DNA from: Actinosynnema pretiosum
Lineage (GTDB): Bacteria; Actinomycetota; Actinomycetes; Mycobacteriales; Pseudonocardiaceae
DNA: 64,000 nucleotides
Assembly (NCBI RefSeq): GCF_024171695.1
Contig: NZ_JAMTCF010000013.1
Coordinates: 1 to 64,000, forward strand
Direction of reading: 5' to 3'
The notes under the pieces were generated by a model that saw only the letters and a list, made by a program, of their open reading frames with translations, was not told the DNA's origin and did not search any database. Of this stretch, positions 41,410 through 51,131 are shown piece by piece. Position 1 is the stretch's first letter. The number at the start of each line of letters is the position of its first letter. A program made the position numbers and the translations under genes.

Positions 41410-43890
41410 TCACCCCGAGGACAGGCCGGCCGCCGGGCGGATTCGGGCCGCCGAACGGGCGGGGGCGAGCGCGGACAGGACGGCGAGCGCGAGCACGGCG
41501 GAGCCGCCGACGAGCAGCGGGGCGACGGCCGCCGACGGCCAGACCAGGAGGCCGAGGCCGGCGAGCAGCAGTTCGGCGTAGAAGGTGCCGAACAGGCCGC
41601 CGCCGAGCAGGCCGGTGAGGGCGAGCAGGACGGCCTCGGCGAGGACGCCGCCGAGCAGGCCGCCCCTGGTCACGCCGAGCGCGCGGCGCAGCGCCAGCTC
41701 CTTGCGGCGCTCCTGGACGGAGATGGTGAGGGCGGTGCCGATGCCGGTGACGGCGACGGCGGCGGACAGGCCCATCAGCAGCATGAGCAGGGTGAGGCCC
41801 TGGTCGAGCGAGGCCTGGGTCTCGGCCCCCCAGTCGCTCAGGGTGGTGATCAGGGTGGTGGGGTTGTCCGGCAGCGCGGCGGCGACGGCGGCCTGGTAGG
41901 CGTCCGGGTCGGCGCCGTCCCGGAGCGAGACGAGGACCCGCGTCACCCCTTCGGGGTCCGGGGTGCCGAAGACGGCGTCGGCGTAGTTGAGCAGGCCGCC
42001 GTCGACGACGTCGGTGAAGCGGGCGGTGCGGGGGCCGCCGGGCAGGTCGTTCAGGGTGACGGTGTCGCCGCGCTGGACGCCGAGGGCGCCTGCGGTGTGG
42101 GAGGCCAGCAGGACCTCGTCCGCGCCGAGCTGGACGGTGACGTCCTCGGCTGCGAGCCAGTCGCGCATCCGGGTGGGGTCGGCGAGCATGACGGTGGCGC
42201 GGGTGGGGCGGGCGCCGGTGGTGTCGGTGGTCGGCCAGGCGCCCTCGGCGACGGTGACCGGCACGGCGGCGCGCACCTCGGGGGCGTTCTCGGCGGCGGC
42301 GACGGCCTCGGGCGGCAGGGGCCTGCGGCCGGTGTCGGCGACCTGGGCGTCCGGGCGCTGCTCGGCGACCCCGGACAGGGCGGTCTGGGTGGTCCCGGCG
42401 GTGACGGCGAAGAAGCTGACCATGGCCGAGGCGAGCAGCAGCGGCAGGGCGACCGAGGCGGCGCGCTGCGGGACGCGGCGGACCTCGGCGGTGGCGAGCT
42501 TCCACTGGGCCTTGGACTCGGCCGGTCCGCCGAGGCGGGTGGCGACCGCGCCGAAGACGCGGCTGAGCGCGGGCACGACCACCGGGCCGAACACGCCGAA
42601 CAGGGCGGTCGCGGCGCACATCGACGAGAAGAACACCAGGAAGACGGCCGCGGCGGACTGCTTGAGGACGAGCGCGCCCGCGCCGAGTGCGACGGCGGAC
42701 ACGAGCAGCGCGCCGCCGAGCAGGCGCCTGCGCAGCCTGGGCACGGCGATCGTGCCGTCGGCGGTGCGCAGGGCGGCCAGCGGGGCGACGCGGGCGGCGG
42801 ACAGCGACGGGCGCAGCGCGGCCACGGCGCTGAGGACGGCGGCGGTGACGACGCCGATCACCAGGTAGGTGGGCGAGGGCAGGGCCGCCGGGGCGAGGTC
42901 GACCGCGCCGAACATCTCGGACAGGCCGACGCCGTCCATCACCGCGCCGAGCGCGCGGGCGAGCGGGCCGGAGAGCAGGGCGCCCGCCAGACCGGCCAGT
43001 GCGCCGCTGATCAGGGCCTCCACCAGGTTGGCGGTGAGCAGCGGGCCCCGGAACGCGCCGAGGCAGCGGAGCAGGGCGGTGGTGCGCTGGCGCTGGAGGT
43101 AGACGGCGCGGAAGGTCGCCGAGGCGACGAACACGGCGGTGGCGAGCGCGAGCAGGCTGAACGGCAGGAGCATCACCCACAGCTCGGTGGCGTCGCCGCG
43201 CTCGGCGGTGACGGTGGCGGCGGTGCGGGTGACGGCGGTCGGACCGGCGGCCTGGTCGACGGCGTCGAGCGCGCCGCCCTGGACGGCGAGCGCGGTGGTG
43301 ACCGGCTGGGGGTCGACCCTCGCGGCGAGGGCGGGGCCGATCGAGGCGGTGGGGGAACCGCTGGTGGCGCCGCGCTCGGTGATGCCGCTGACGACGACCT
43401 GGACCGGGCGGCCCTCGGCGTCGGCGATGGAGATCAGGCCGCCGGGGACGAGGTGGTGGCGGTGGGCGGTGACCCGGTCGACGGCGATCTCGCCGTCGGC
43501 GGCGGGCGGGCGGCCCTGGGCGATGGCGACGGAGCCGTCGGGGTCGACGTCGGCGACGGTGCGCTCCTCGGTGGCGCGGCCGTCGTCGAGCAGCAGGTCC
43601 AGCTCGACGCGCCGCTCGGGCACGACCGCGCGCACGCCGGGGGCGGCGGCGATCCGGTCGGCCGTGGCCTGGTCGAGCCTGCCGCCGCTGAAGGGCTCGG
43701 GCAGGACGACGAGGTCGGTTCCGGCGGGCAGGGCGCGGGCGCCCTGGGCGGCCGAGCGCGCCATGGCGTCGCTGAGGAGCAGGGTCGCCAGCAGGCAGGC
43801 CACCCCGACGAGCAGGGCGACGGCGGGCAGCACCGCCCGGCCGGGGTGCGCGCGCAGCTCGGCGATGGCGAGCCGCAGGGACGTGGGCAC
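41410..43890 (-). CDS. FtsX-like ABC permease (MacB type) without adjacent ATPase
   Basis: An 826-residue membrane protein with two FtsX-type permease repeats, each with a large outside domain. An N-terminal helix (AVLPAVALLVGVACLLATLLL) leads to an outside domain, then three helices near 245-400 with QRQRTTALLRCLGAFRG; a second set repeats this and ends with VQERRKELALRRALGVTRG, the coupling segment to an ATPase. Such proteins move lipids, lipoproteins or peptides across the membrane. No ATPase of the matching LolD/MacB type is next to it. GTG at 43890 has GAGGAGG six bases before. It is divergent from the NUDIX gene. Confidence 0.85.
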   Translation of the reverse strand: MPTSLRLAIAELRAHPGRAVLPAVALLVGVACLLATLLLSDAMARSAAQGARALPAGTDLVVLPEPFSGGRLDQATADRIAAAPGVRAVVPERRVELDLLLDDGRATEERTVADVDPDGSVAIAQGRPPAADGEIAVDRVTAHRHHLVPGGLISIADAEGRPVQVVVSGITERGATSGSPTASIGPALAARVDPQPVTTALAVQGGALDAVDQAAGPTAVTRTAATVTAERGDATELWVMLLPFSLLALATAVFVASATFRAVYLQRQRTTALLRCLGAFRGPLLTANLVEALISGALAGLAGALLSGPLARALGAVMDGVGLSEMFGAVDLAPAALPSPTYLVIGVVTAAVLSAVAALRPSLSAARVAPLAALRTADGTIAVPRLRRRLLGGALLVSAVALGAGALVLKQSAAAVFLVFFSSMCAATALFGVFGPVVVPALSRVFGAVATRLGGPAESKAQWKLATAEVRRVPQRAASVALPLLLASAMVSFFAVTAGTTQTALSGVAEQRPDAQVADTGRRPLPPEAVAAAENAPEVRAAVPVTVAEGAWPTTDTTGARPTRATVMLADPTRMRDWLAAEDVTVQLGADEVLLASHTAGALGVQRGDTVTLNDLPGGPRTARFTDVVDGGLLNYADAVFGTPDPEGVTRVLVSLRDGADPDAYQAAVAAALPDNPTTLITTLSDWGAETQASLDQGLTLLMLLMGLSAAVAVTGIGTALTISVQERRKELALRRALGVTRGGLLGGVLAEAVLLALTGLLGGGLFGTFYAELLLAGLGLLVWPSAAVAPLLVGGSAVLALAVLSALAPARSAARIRPAAGLSSG

Positions 43891-44037
43891 TTCGGTCCTC
43901 CTCGGGACGCGGCGGCCGGGTGGTCCCGGCCTGCCGGAAGTCTCGTGGGGGCGGGGGCGCGCGGGCATCGGTCCGGGGTCGCGGGCCGGTGTACGACCGG
44001 GGTGCCGTGGCGGGTAGTCCTCGGGGAGGATCGGCGG

Positions 44038-44577
44038 GTGGAGCTGGTGGCGCTGGTTGATCCGGATGGGGCAGTGGTGGGGCGCGCGTCGCGGGCGCGC
44101 GTGCGGGCCGAGGGTTTGTGGCACTCGTGCGCGGCGATCGTGGTGCTGTCGGGGGACGGCGAGCGGGTGTACGTGCACCGGCGGACCGACACCAAGGACG
44201 TGTACCCCGGCCTGTACGACCCGACGTGCGGGGGTGTGATCGCGGACGGGGAGTCGCCGGAGGAGTGCGCGCGGCGGGAGCTGCGGGAGGAGCTGGGGGT
44301 GGTGGCGCCGGTGGAGTTCTCCTACCGGGCGCCGTTCGAGGACGGGAGCATCCGGTACGTCGCGCACGTCTACCTGGCGCGGTCCGACGGGCCGTTCACC
44401 CACCAGCCCGAGGAAGTGGCCTGGGGCGGGTGGGTGCCGCTCGCTCGGGTCCGCGAGCTGGTGGAGGACCCGGAGTGGGCGGTGGTGCCGGACGGGCGGG
44501 CGCTCGTGCGGCGGTTGTTCTCGGCCGGGGGTGGGCTCTCGTCCGGAGGTGGGGTGAGCGGGGGCCCGACCCGGTGA
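44038..44577 (+). CDS. NUDIX hydrolase
   Basis: A 179-residue hydrolase of nucleoside-diphosphate-linked substrates. The NUDIX box is complete in GGVIADGESPEECARRELRE and the following ELGVV. The layout (VELVALVDPDGAVVGRASRA, HRRTDTKDVYPGLYDPTCGG) resembles the YfcD/IPP-isomerase-like group, whose substrates are poorly known. The tail is Gly/Ser-rich. GTG at 44038 is six bases after GAGGAT, and GGAGG is slightly further up. It is convergent with the aldo/keto reductase; a short GC palindrome (44608-44624) lies between them. Confidence 0.88.
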   Translation: MELVALVDPDGAVVGRASRARVRAEGLWHSCAAIVVLSGDGERVYVHRRTDTKDVYPGLYDPTCGGVIADGESPEECARRELREELGVVAPVEFSYRAPFEDGSIRYVAHVYLARSDGPFTHQPEEVAWGGWVPLARVRELVEDPEWAVVPDGRALVRRLFSAGGGLSSGGGVSGGPTR

Positions 44578-44624
44578 GCCGGTCGGTCACCGGGTCGGAG
44601 CGGTCCGGCGGCGGGCCCCGCCGC

Positions 44625-45539
44625 TCAGGTCCAGGCGAGCGAGCCGCGCGTGGACCAGTACCCCTCGGCCGGTTCGACGAGCTCGTCGAGCGCGTCGGCG
44701 GGCACGTCCAGCTCGGTGGCGCGCAGGTTGGCGTGCAGCTGGTCGGTGCTCGCGGCGCCGGACAGGACCACGTCGGCCCACGGCTGGGCCGCGACCAGCG
44801 CGAGCGCGACGGCGTCCGGGGTGGCGCCGAGGTCCCGCGCGAGCTCCCGCAGGGGCGCGGGCGGCTGGACGGCGAGGCGGCCGTTGGCCACGCCCTCCTT
44901 GACGTAGACCTCGAAGCCCGCCGCCGACGCCTCGGCCAGCGCGGGGCCCGCCGAGCGCTCCAGCGCGTTCCAGGTGGACTGCACGACGGTGAACAGCGGC
45001 TGCCCGTCGACCTCCAGGGCGAGCGCGCGGCGGACGGTGTCGGCCTGGCGCGGTCCCGTGGTGGAGAAGCCGACCTTGACGTCACGGGTGCGCAGCGCGC
45101 CCAGGGCGCCCTGCAGGGCCGGGTCGTCGAACAGCGGGCTGTCCGCCGTGAGCGAGTGCACCAGGTAGCGGGAGGGCTCGATCAGGGCCGAGGTCTCCTC
45201 CCACTGCCCGGTGAAGCGTTGCAGCGAGTGCTCCTTGACCTCGTGCACGTCGGCGTCGGCGCGCCAGTCCGCGACGTACGCGTACCCCCACTTGCTGGAG
45301 ACGACGACGTCGTCGTGCCCGCGCTCGGCGAGCCACTCGGACAGGAAGCTCTCCGACAGGCCGTAGGAGCGGGCGGCGTCGACCCGGCGCACACCGGCGG
45401 CGTGCGCGGCGTCGAGGACGGCGTGGCAGGCGGCGCGCATGGAGTCGACGTCCCTGGTGGCGGGGAGCGCGCCGTCGCGGCCGAGGTTGATGTAGGCGGG
45501 CCTGCCCAGCGCGGCGAGACCAAGGGCGAATTCGGACAC
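44625..45539 (-). CDS. Aldo/keto reductase
   Basis: A 304-residue NADPH-dependent oxidoreductase with a TIM barrel. The catalytic set is visible as Asp and Tyr in RRVDAARSYGLSESFLSEWL, Lys in VVVSSKWGYAYV and His in SRYLVHSLTAD. VKVGFSTTGPRQADTV and VVQSTWNALERSAGPAL line the cofactor side. GTG at 45539 is seven bases after TACGGT, indicating a leaderless start. The ABC-2 permease gene ends 38 bases upstream in the same direction, so read-through is possible. The substrate is unknown. Confidence 0.85.
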   Translation of the reverse strand: MSEFALGLAALGRPAYINLGRDGALPATRDVDSMRAACHAVLDAAHAAGVRRVDAARSYGLSESFLSEWLAERGHDDVVVSSKWGYAYVADWRADADVHEVKEHSLQRFTGQWEETSALIEPSRYLVHSLTADSPLFDDPALQGALGALRTRDVKVGFSTTGPRQADTVRRALALEVDGQPLFTVVQSTWNALERSAGPALAEASAAGFEVYVKEGVANGRLAVQPPAPLRELARDLGATPDAVALALVAAQPWADVVLSGAASTDQLHANLRATELDVPADALDELVEPAEGYWSTRGSLAWT

Positions 45540-45577
45540 GACCGCCACCGTAGCCGCGCGCGCCGGGCGGCCGGTCC

Positions 45578-46345
45578 TCAGGCGTCGCGGCGCAGCAGCA
45601 CCACCGCGCCCGCCCCCAGCGCGAGGACCGCGTGCAGCGCCACCGCCAGCCCCGCGCCCCACGGGGACAGCAGCGGGTCGGGTTGGGTTCCCGCGAGCTG
45701 CGGGGCGAGCGCGGCCAGGCTGGCGCCGTAGACGTACTCGTTCCAGGGCCTCGGCAGCAGCAGGGACGCGGTCGGGATCACGAACTGGAGCACCGACAGC
45801 GTGGTCAGCGCGCCCGCGCTGGAGCGCACGGCGAACCCCAGACCGAGGCCCACCAGCGCCGACACCGCCATGACCAGCGCGTTCGCCAGCACGGTCGGCC
45901 ACGCGTCGGACAGCTCGGGGAACGCCGCGATCGGCGCGGGGCGGTCGCCGGTGATCCACTCGCCCAGCCCGGTCGCGGCCAGCGACAGCAGCAGCGCCAG
46001 GGCGGTCGCGGTCGCGGCCACCACCGCCGTCTTCGCCAGCAGGAACGCGCCCCGCCTCGGCACGGCCACCAGCGCGGGGCGGATCATGCCGCCGCCGTGC
46101 TCGGCGGTGATGGCCAGCGCGCCCAGCACGCCCAGGCAGAACTGGCCGATCGGGACCACCGGCAGCGCCGGGTCGGCGGCCTCGAACCGCAGCCGCACCT
46201 CGGGCGCGGCCCGGTCCCAGTCGGCGGTCATCAGGCAGGCGATCGCGGCGCCGCCGAGCAGGGCCGCCGCGAGCACGGCCAGCAGCACGGCCGTGGAGCG
46301 CACGGTGCGGAGCTTGAGCCACTCGGACGACAGCAGCGCGGTCAC
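45578..46345 (-). CDS. ABC-2 type permease subunit
   Basis: A 255-residue membrane protein with about six helices. It opens LLSSEWLKLRTVRSTAVLLA, the typical start of actinobacterial ABC-2 permeases, and has EHGGGMIRPALVAVPRRGAF, the segment after helix 2 common in this family. It ends in a hydrophobic helix and RRDA. The GTG start at 46345 overlaps the ATPase stop (GTGA), so the two form one exporter. The substrate is unknown; the adjacent divergent two-component system may sense it. Confidence 0.87.
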   Translation of the reverse strand: MTALLSSEWLKLRTVRSTAVLLAVLAAALLGGAAIACLMTADWDRAAPEVRLRFEAADPALPVVPIGQFCLGVLGALAITAEHGGGMIRPALVAVPRRGAFLLAKTAVVAATATALALLLSLAATGLGEWITGDRPAPIAAFPELSDAWPTVLANALVMAVSALVGLGLGFAVRSSAGALTTLSVLQFVIPTASLLLPRPWNEYVYGASLAALAPQLAGTQPDPLLSPWGAGLAVALHAVLALGAGAVVLLRRDA

Positions 46346-47256
46346 GCCGCCACCCCCTCGGCGCGGTGCCGCACCACGGACTCGGTCAGCTCCAGGTACG
46401 CCTCCTCCAGTGACGCGCCGCGCGGCGTCAGCTCGTGCAGCAGCACCCCCTCGGCGTGCACGATCCCGGCGACGGCGGGCGCGTCCAGCCCGCGCACCAC
46501 CCACCGCTCCCCCTCGGCGACGACCACTCCCCCGGCCCGCTCCAGCGCCGCCACCAGCCCGCCGGGCTCCGGGGCGCGCACCAGCACCTCGCGCCGCGCC
46601 CTGCCCACCAGCTCCGACACCGGCCCCTCCAGCACCAGCCTGCCCCGCCCGACCACGACCACCCGGTCGGCGGTCAGCGCCATCTCGCCCATCAGGTGGC
46701 TCGACACCAGCACCGCCCTGCCCTCCGCCGCCAGTACCCGCATCAACCCCCGGATCCAGCGGATGCCCTCCGGGTCGAGCCCGTTCACCGGCTCGTCGAA
46801 CAGCAGCACCTCCGGGTCGCCGAGCAGCGCCGCCGCGACGCCGAGCCGCTGCCGCATCCCCAGCGACAGCGCGCCCACCCGCCTGCCCGCCACCGAGCCC
46901 AGCCCGACCCGCTCCAGCAGCTCGTCCACCCTGCGGTCGCCGATGCCGTTGCTCCTGGCCAGCACGCGCAGGTGGTCGCGGGCCGCGCGGCCGGGGTGGG
47001 CGTCACCGGCGTCGAGCAGCGCGCCCACCCGGTGCAGCGGCCGGGGCAGGTCGGCGTACCGGTGGCCGCCGATCAACGCCTCCCCCGAGGTGGGGCGGTC
47101 CAGGCCGAGGAGCACGCGCATGGTGGTGGACTTGCCCGCGCCGTTCGGGCCGAGGAACCCGGTCACCAGGCCGGGCGGCACGGTGAAGCTCAGGCCGTCG
47201 ACCGCTCTCGTCGCGCCGTAGCGCTTGGTCAGCTCACGCACTTCGATCACCGGCAC
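46342..47256 (-). CDS. ABC-2 exporter ATP-binding protein
   Basis: A 304-residue ATPase. Walker A is GPNGAGKST, the signature is LSLGMRQRLGVAAAL, and Walker B is EVLLFDEPVNGLDPEG; SSHLMGEMALTADRVVVVGRG is the H-loop region. The last 90 residues are the accessory C-terminal domain seen in bacitracin/drug exporter ATPases. GTG at 47256 gives MPVIEVRELTKRYG. It overlaps the permease and is divergent from the sensor kinase at 47361, a common arrangement for induced export systems. Confidence 0.92.
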   Translation of the reverse strand: MPVIEVRELTKRYGATRAVDGLSFTVPPGLVTGFLGPNGAGKSTTMRVLLGLDRPTSGEALIGGHRYADLPRPLHRVGALLDAGDAHPGRAARDHLRVLARSNGIGDRRVDELLERVGLGSVAGRRVGALSLGMRQRLGVAAALLGDPEVLLFDEPVNGLDPEGIRWIRGLMRVLAAEGRAVLVSSHLMGEMALTADRVVVVGRGRLVLEGPVSELVGRARREVLVRAPEPGGLVAALERAGGVVVAEGERWVVRGLDAPAVAGIVHAEGVLLHELTPRGASLEEAYLELTESVVRHRAEGVAA

Positions 47257-47348
47257 AGCGAACCGCCCCGAGCACCCCAGGCGGATCGGACCACGGGCCG
47301 CACCTCGGATCGGACCCAGGTCCGATCCGGCGGTCGGCGCGGGACCGC

Positions 47349-47354
47349 TAGCGT
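47349..47354 (+). promoter_or_regulatory. -10 box of leaderless sensor kinase gene
   Basis: TAGCGT six bases before the GTG at 47361. Confidence 0.5.
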
Positions 47355-47360
47355 CGCGGG

Positions 47361-48458
47361 GTGCGACTCCGGCTCTCCTCCGTGTCCCTGCTGCACGCGG
47401 CCGACGGCCTCGCGGCGCTGGCCGCCGTGGTGGTCTACCTCTACTTCGCCTCCAAGAGCACCGCCCCGCAGTGGGCGGAGCTGCAGCTGGCGCTGCTGAT
47501 CGGCGTGCCGCTGGCGGTGCGCAGGCAGTGGCCGCTGGCGGTGTTCGTGGTGGTCGTGCTGGCGCAGAACGTGGCGACGGTCCTGCAGATCACCCTGGAG
47601 ATGTACCTGCCGAGCGCGTACGCCGCCTACACCCTCGGCCTGCTCGTGCCGCGCCGCAGGTCGCTGCCGGTGCTGGTCGGCGCGCTGCCGGTCACCGCCG
47701 TCGCGCTGGTGATCGGCCAGCCGTGGCCGGACGACGTCGGGCTGGTGGGCGCGATCTCGGTGATCCTGGTGGCGTCGTGGGCGCTGGGGCGGGCCAACCG
47801 GGTGAACCGGGCGCACCGGGCGCGGGCCGAGCGGGAGCGGGCCGAGCGGACCGTGGAGGCCGAGCGGCGGCGGATCGCGCGCGAGCTGCACGACGTGGTC
47901 GCGCACAGCCTCAGCCTGATCGCGGTCAAGACCGGAACGGCGAACCACGTGTGCGCCGACCTGCCCGAGGTGGCCCGCGAGGCGCTGGTGGTGGCCGAGC
48001 GGACCAGCCGGGACACGCTGGTGGAGATGCGCAGGCTGCTGGGGGTGCTGCGGGACGAGGACCACGCGGCCGAGCGCGCCCCGATGCCGGGCCCGGCCGA
48101 CCTGCCCGCGCTGGTCGGGGCCGCGCGGGAGGCCGGGGTGGACGTCGAGCTGTCCGGGCCGGTCCCCGAGCTGCCGGACGCGGTCGGGCGGGCGGTGTAC
48201 CGGCTGGTGCAGGAGTCGATCACGAACGTGGTCAAGCACGCCGCGCCCGCGAGCTGCCGGGTGTCGATCACCGTGGTGGACGGCGCGGCGGTGGTGGTGG
48301 AGGTGGTGGACGACGGTCCTGGCGCGCCCGACCCGCTGCCGCAGGGGCACGGGCTGGTGGGGATGCGCGAGCGGGTCGCCGTGCACGAGGGCTCGCTGGA
48401 GGTCGGGAACCGGCCGGAGGGCGGGTTCCGGGTGCGGGCGGAGGTGCCGCTCGGATGA
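47361..48458 (+). CDS. DesK-like sensor histidine kinase
   Basis: A 365-residue membrane kinase. Four or five helices fill residues 10-145, a short charged coil follows, and the HisKA_3 phospho-acceptor is His177 in RRRIARELHDVVAHSLSLIA. The ATP-binding part has VQESITNVVKHAAPASC (N box), VVDDGPGAPDP (G1) and GHGLVGMRERVAVHEGSLEV (G2). The stop overlaps the start of the response-regulator gene (ATGA). Its position opposite the ABC-2 exporter suggests control of that exporter. Confidence 0.92.
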   Translation: MRLRLSSVSLLHAADGLAALAAVVVYLYFASKSTAPQWAELQLALLIGVPLAVRRQWPLAVFVVVVLAQNVATVLQITLEMYLPSAYAAYTLGLLVPRRRSLPVLVGALPVTAVALVIGQPWPDDVGLVGAISVILVASWALGRANRVNRAHRARAERERAERTVEAERRRIARELHDVVAHSLSLIAVKTGTANHVCADLPEVAREALVVAERTSRDTLVEMRRLLGVLRDEDHAAERAPMPGPADLPALVGAAREAGVDVELSGPVPELPDAVGRAVYRLVQESITNVVKHAAPASCRVSITVVDGAAVVVEVVDDGPGAPDPLPQGHGLVGMRERVAVHEGSLEVGNRPEGGFRVRAEVPLG

Positions 48459-49270
48459 GCCGGGACGAGGTGGACCCGATGAGCCCGGACCCGATGAGCC
48501 CGGCCCCCATGAGCCCAGCCCTGACGAGCCCGGACCCGACGGGCACGGCCCCGGCGCCCCCGCCCCCGATCGGGGTGGTGATCGCCGACGACCAGGCGCT
48601 GCTGCGCGGCAGCTTCGAGGTGCTGGTGGGCTCGGCCCCCGACCTGCGGGTGCTGGGCACCGCCGACGACGGCGAGCGGGCCGTCGCGGTGTGCGCCGCC
48701 ACCGGGCCGGACGTGGTGCTGATGGACGTGCGGATGCCGAACGTGGACGGCATCGCGGCCACCGCGCGGATCTGCGCGGCGCAGCCGGACGTGCGGGTGC
48801 TGATCCTGACCACGTTCGACCTGGACGAGTACGTGTACGCCGCGCTGCGGGCGGGCGCGAGCGGGTTCCTGCTCAAGGACACCCCGCCCGCCGACCTGCT
48901 GGCCGCGATCCGGGTGGTGGCCTCGGGCGAGGCGCTGCTGTCGCCCTCGGTGACCCGGCGGCTGATCACCGAGTTCGCCGCGCGCCCGGCCGCCCGGCCG
49001 CTGCCCGCGCTGGACTCGGTCACCGCGCGCGAGCGGGAGGTGCTGCGGCTGGTCGCCGAGGGCCTGTCGAACACCGAGATCACCGAGGCGCTGCACGTCT
49101 CGCGCGGCACGCTGAAGACGCACGTCGGGCGGCTGCTGCACAAGCTCGGCGCCCGCGACCGCGCCCAGCTGGTGATCGCCGCCTACGAGTCCGGCCTGGT
49201 CACGCCCGGTGAACGCGCGGAACCCCTCCCCGGCGCGCTGCCGGGGAGGGGTTCCGGGTGGCGGTCCTAG
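48455..49270 (+). CDS. NarL/FixJ-type response regulator
   Basis: A 271-residue regulator, partner of the kinase before it. The receiver has acidic residues in VVIADDQALLRG, the phosphorylated Asp91 in VVLMDVRMPNVDG and Lys in GFLLKDTPPADL. The LuxR helix-turn-helix is LDSVTAREREVLRLVAEGLS to VSRGTLKTHVGRLLHKLGAR. The first 38 residues are an unusual Pro/Ser-rich repeat (MSPDPMSPAPMSPALTSPDP) with several in-frame ATGs, so the true start may be later. The last 17 codons run through a 17-bp hairpin. Confidence 0.9.
   Translation: MSRDEVDPMSPDPMSPAPMSPALTSPDPTGTAPAPPPPIGVVIADDQALLRGSFEVLVGSAPDLRVLGTADDGERAVAVCAATGPDVVLMDVRMPNVDGIAATARICAAQPDVRVLILTTFDLDEYVYAALRAGASGFLLKDTPPADLLAAIRVVASGEALLSPSVTRRLITEFAARPAARPLPALDSVTAREREVLRLVAEGLSNTEITEALHVSRGTLKTHVGRLLHKLGARDRAQLVIAAYESGLVTPGERAEPLPGALPGRGSGWRS
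49218..49256 (+). terminator. 17-bp hairpin inside the 3' end of the response regulator
   Basis: A perfect 17-bp stem (left arm begins CGGAACCCCTCCCC) with a five-base loop, 12 bases before the stop at 49268-49270. It looks like a terminator that the reading frame has run into. Confidence 0.7.
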
Positions 49271-49290
49271 CGGCCCCCGCGAGGGGCCGC
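49270..49290. terminator. Second hairpin between response regulator and mpa
   Basis: A perfect 8-bp stem GCGGCCCC/GGGGCCGC with a five-base loop, just after the response-regulator stop and just downstream of mpa on the minus strand. Confidence 0.6.
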
Positions 49291-49300
49291 GAGGCACGGG

Positions 49301-51100
49301 CTAGAGGTACTGCCCCGTGTTGGTCGCCGTGTCGATGGCCCGACCGGTCTCCTGGTTCTTGCCGGTGACGAGGGTGCGGATGTAGACGATCCGCTCCCCC
49401 TTCTTGCCGGAGATCCGGGCCCAGTCGTCCGGGTTGGTCGTGTTGGGCAGGTCCTCGTTCTCGGCGAACTCGTCGACGATGGCGTCCATCAGGTGCCGCA
49501 CCGACAGGCCCGGCTGCTTGGTGTCCAGCAGCGACTTGATCGCCGACTTCTTCGCCCGGTCCACGATGTTCTGGATCATGGCGCCGGAGTTGAAGTCCCG
49601 GAAGTACAGGACCTCCTTGTCACCGTTGGCGTAGGTGACCTCCAGGAACCGGTTCTCGTCGGTCTCCTCGTACATGCGCTCGACGGTGTGCTGCACCATG
49701 CCCTGGATGCAGGCCGCCGGGTCGCCGCCGAACTCGGTGAGGTCGTCGGCGTGCAGCGGCAGGTCGTCGGTCAGGTACTTGGTGAAGATGTCCTTCGCGC
49801 CCTCGGCGTCCGGGCGCTCGATCTTGATCTTCACGTCGAGGCGGCCCGGCCGCAGGATCGCCGGGTCGATCATGTCCTCGCGGTTGGAGGCGCCGATGAC
49901 GATGACGTTCTCCAGGCCCTCGACGCCGTCGATCTCCGAGAGCAGCTGCGGCACGATCGTGGTCTCCACGTCGGAGGACACGCCGCTGCCTCGGGTGCGG
50001 AAGATCGAGTCCATCTCGTCGAAGAACACGATCACGGGGGTGCCCTCGGACGCCTTCTCGCGCGCCCGCTGGAAGATCAGCCGGATGTGCCGCTCGGTCT
50101 CGCCGACGAACTTGTTGAGCAGCTCGGGGCCCTTGATGTTGAGGAAGAAGCTCTTGGCGTCCTTGTGGTCCTCGCCGCGCGCCTTCGAGACCTGCTTGGC
50201 CAGCGAGTTCGCGACCGCCTTCGCGATCAGCGTCTTGCCGCAGCCGGGAGGGCCGTAGAGCAGGACGCCCTTGGGCGGGCGCAGCTTGTACTCGCGGAAC
50301 AGGTCGGCGTGCAGGAACGGCAGCTCCACGGCGTCGCGGATCTGCTCGATCTGCCGGGAGAGGCCGCCGATGTCCTCGTAGCGGACGTCCGGCACCTCCT
50401 CCAGCACCAGGTCCTCCACCTCGGCCTTGGGCACCCGCTCGTAGGCGAAGCCCGCCTTGGTGTCGACCAGGAGCGAGTCGCCCGCCTTGAGCGGCGAGTC
50501 GAGCAGCGGCTGGGCGAGCCAGACCACCCGCTCCTCGTCCGCGTGGCCGACGACCAGCGCCCGCGCGACGGAGCCCTCGGGGCCGCCGTCGTCGAGCACC
50601 TCGCGCAGCGCGCACACCTCGCCGGTGCGCTCGAAGTCGCCGCCCTCGACCACGGTCAGCGCCTCGTTCAGGCGCACGGACTGACCCATGACCAGGGAGG
50701 GCGCCTCGACCGACGGCGAGACGGACACGCGCATCCGGCGGCCCGACGTGAACACGTCGACGGTGCCGTCCTCGAACCGGGCGAGGAAGACGCCGTACCC
50801 GCTGGGCGGCTGCGCCAGCCGGTCCACCTCCTCGCGGAGGGCGAGGAGCTGACCGCGCGCCTCGCGGAGGGTGTCGATGAGCTTGGTGTTGCGCTCGGTC
50901 AGCTGGTTGACGCGCTCGGTGGCCTCGGCCAACCGCTGCTCCACCAGGCGGACGTGTCGTGGGGATTCCGTCAACTTGCGGCGGAGCAGCGCGATCTCGT
51001 CCTCCAGGAACCTGATCTGCGCCGTCAACTCGCCGGAGCTGCTGCCATTGCTCAGCTCGCCGCCCTCGTCGGGCTGGCTGCCGGGATGACCGTGCGGCAT
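49301..51100 (-). CDS. mpa: Proteasome-associated ATPase Mpa (ARC)
   Basis: A 599-residue AAA unfoldase that binds Pup and feeds proteins into the 20S core. Coiled coil at about 24-97 (the Pup-binding part), two OB domains to about 240, then Walker A GPPGCGKT at 283-290, Walker [13 protein letters not shown] and a sensor/Arg-finger region [11 protein letters not shown]. It ends TGQYL, the HbYX-like tail that docks to the alpha ring. ATG at 51100 has GGAGG eight bases before; a longer frame upstream has no family content. A perfect PafBC-type promoter (51132-51154) precedes it, so it may rise after DNA damage. It is the only proteasome gene here with that element. Confidence 0.96.
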   Translation of the reverse strand: MPHGHPGSQPDEGGELSNGSSSGELTAQIRFLEDEIALLRRKLTESPRHVRLVEQRLAEATERVNQLTERNTKLIDTLREARGQLLALREEVDRLAQPPSGYGVFLARFEDGTVDVFTSGRRMRVSVSPSVEAPSLVMGQSVRLNEALTVVEGGDFERTGEVCALREVLDDGGPEGSVARALVVGHADEERVVWLAQPLLDSPLKAGDSLLVDTKAGFAYERVPKAEVEDLVLEEVPDVRYEDIGGLSRQIEQIRDAVELPFLHADLFREYKLRPPKGVLLYGPPGCGKTLIAKAVANSLAKQVSKARGEDHKDAKSFFLNIKGPELLNKFVGETERHIRLIFQRAREKASEGTPVIVFFDEMDSIFRTRGSGVSSDVETTIVPQLLSEIDGVEGLENVIVIGASNREDMIDPAILRPGRLDVKIKIERPDAEGAKDIFTKYLTDDLPLHADDLTEFGGDPAACIQGMVQHTVERMYEETDENRFLEVTYANGDKEVLYFRDFNSGAMIQNIVDRAKKSAIKSLLDTKQPGLSVRHLMDAIVDEFAENEDLPNTTNPDDWARISGKKGERIVYIRTLVTGKNQETGRAIDTATNTGQYL

Positions 51101-51131
51101 GTCGGCGCCCTCCTCCCGTGTTCGTACGACA

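Noticed and set aside
44608-44624. Terminator between NUDIX and aldo/keto reductase genes
   Set aside because: The GCGGCGGG/CCCGCCGC palindrome leaves almost no loop, so it is a weak terminator; mentioned only in the NUDIX entry.
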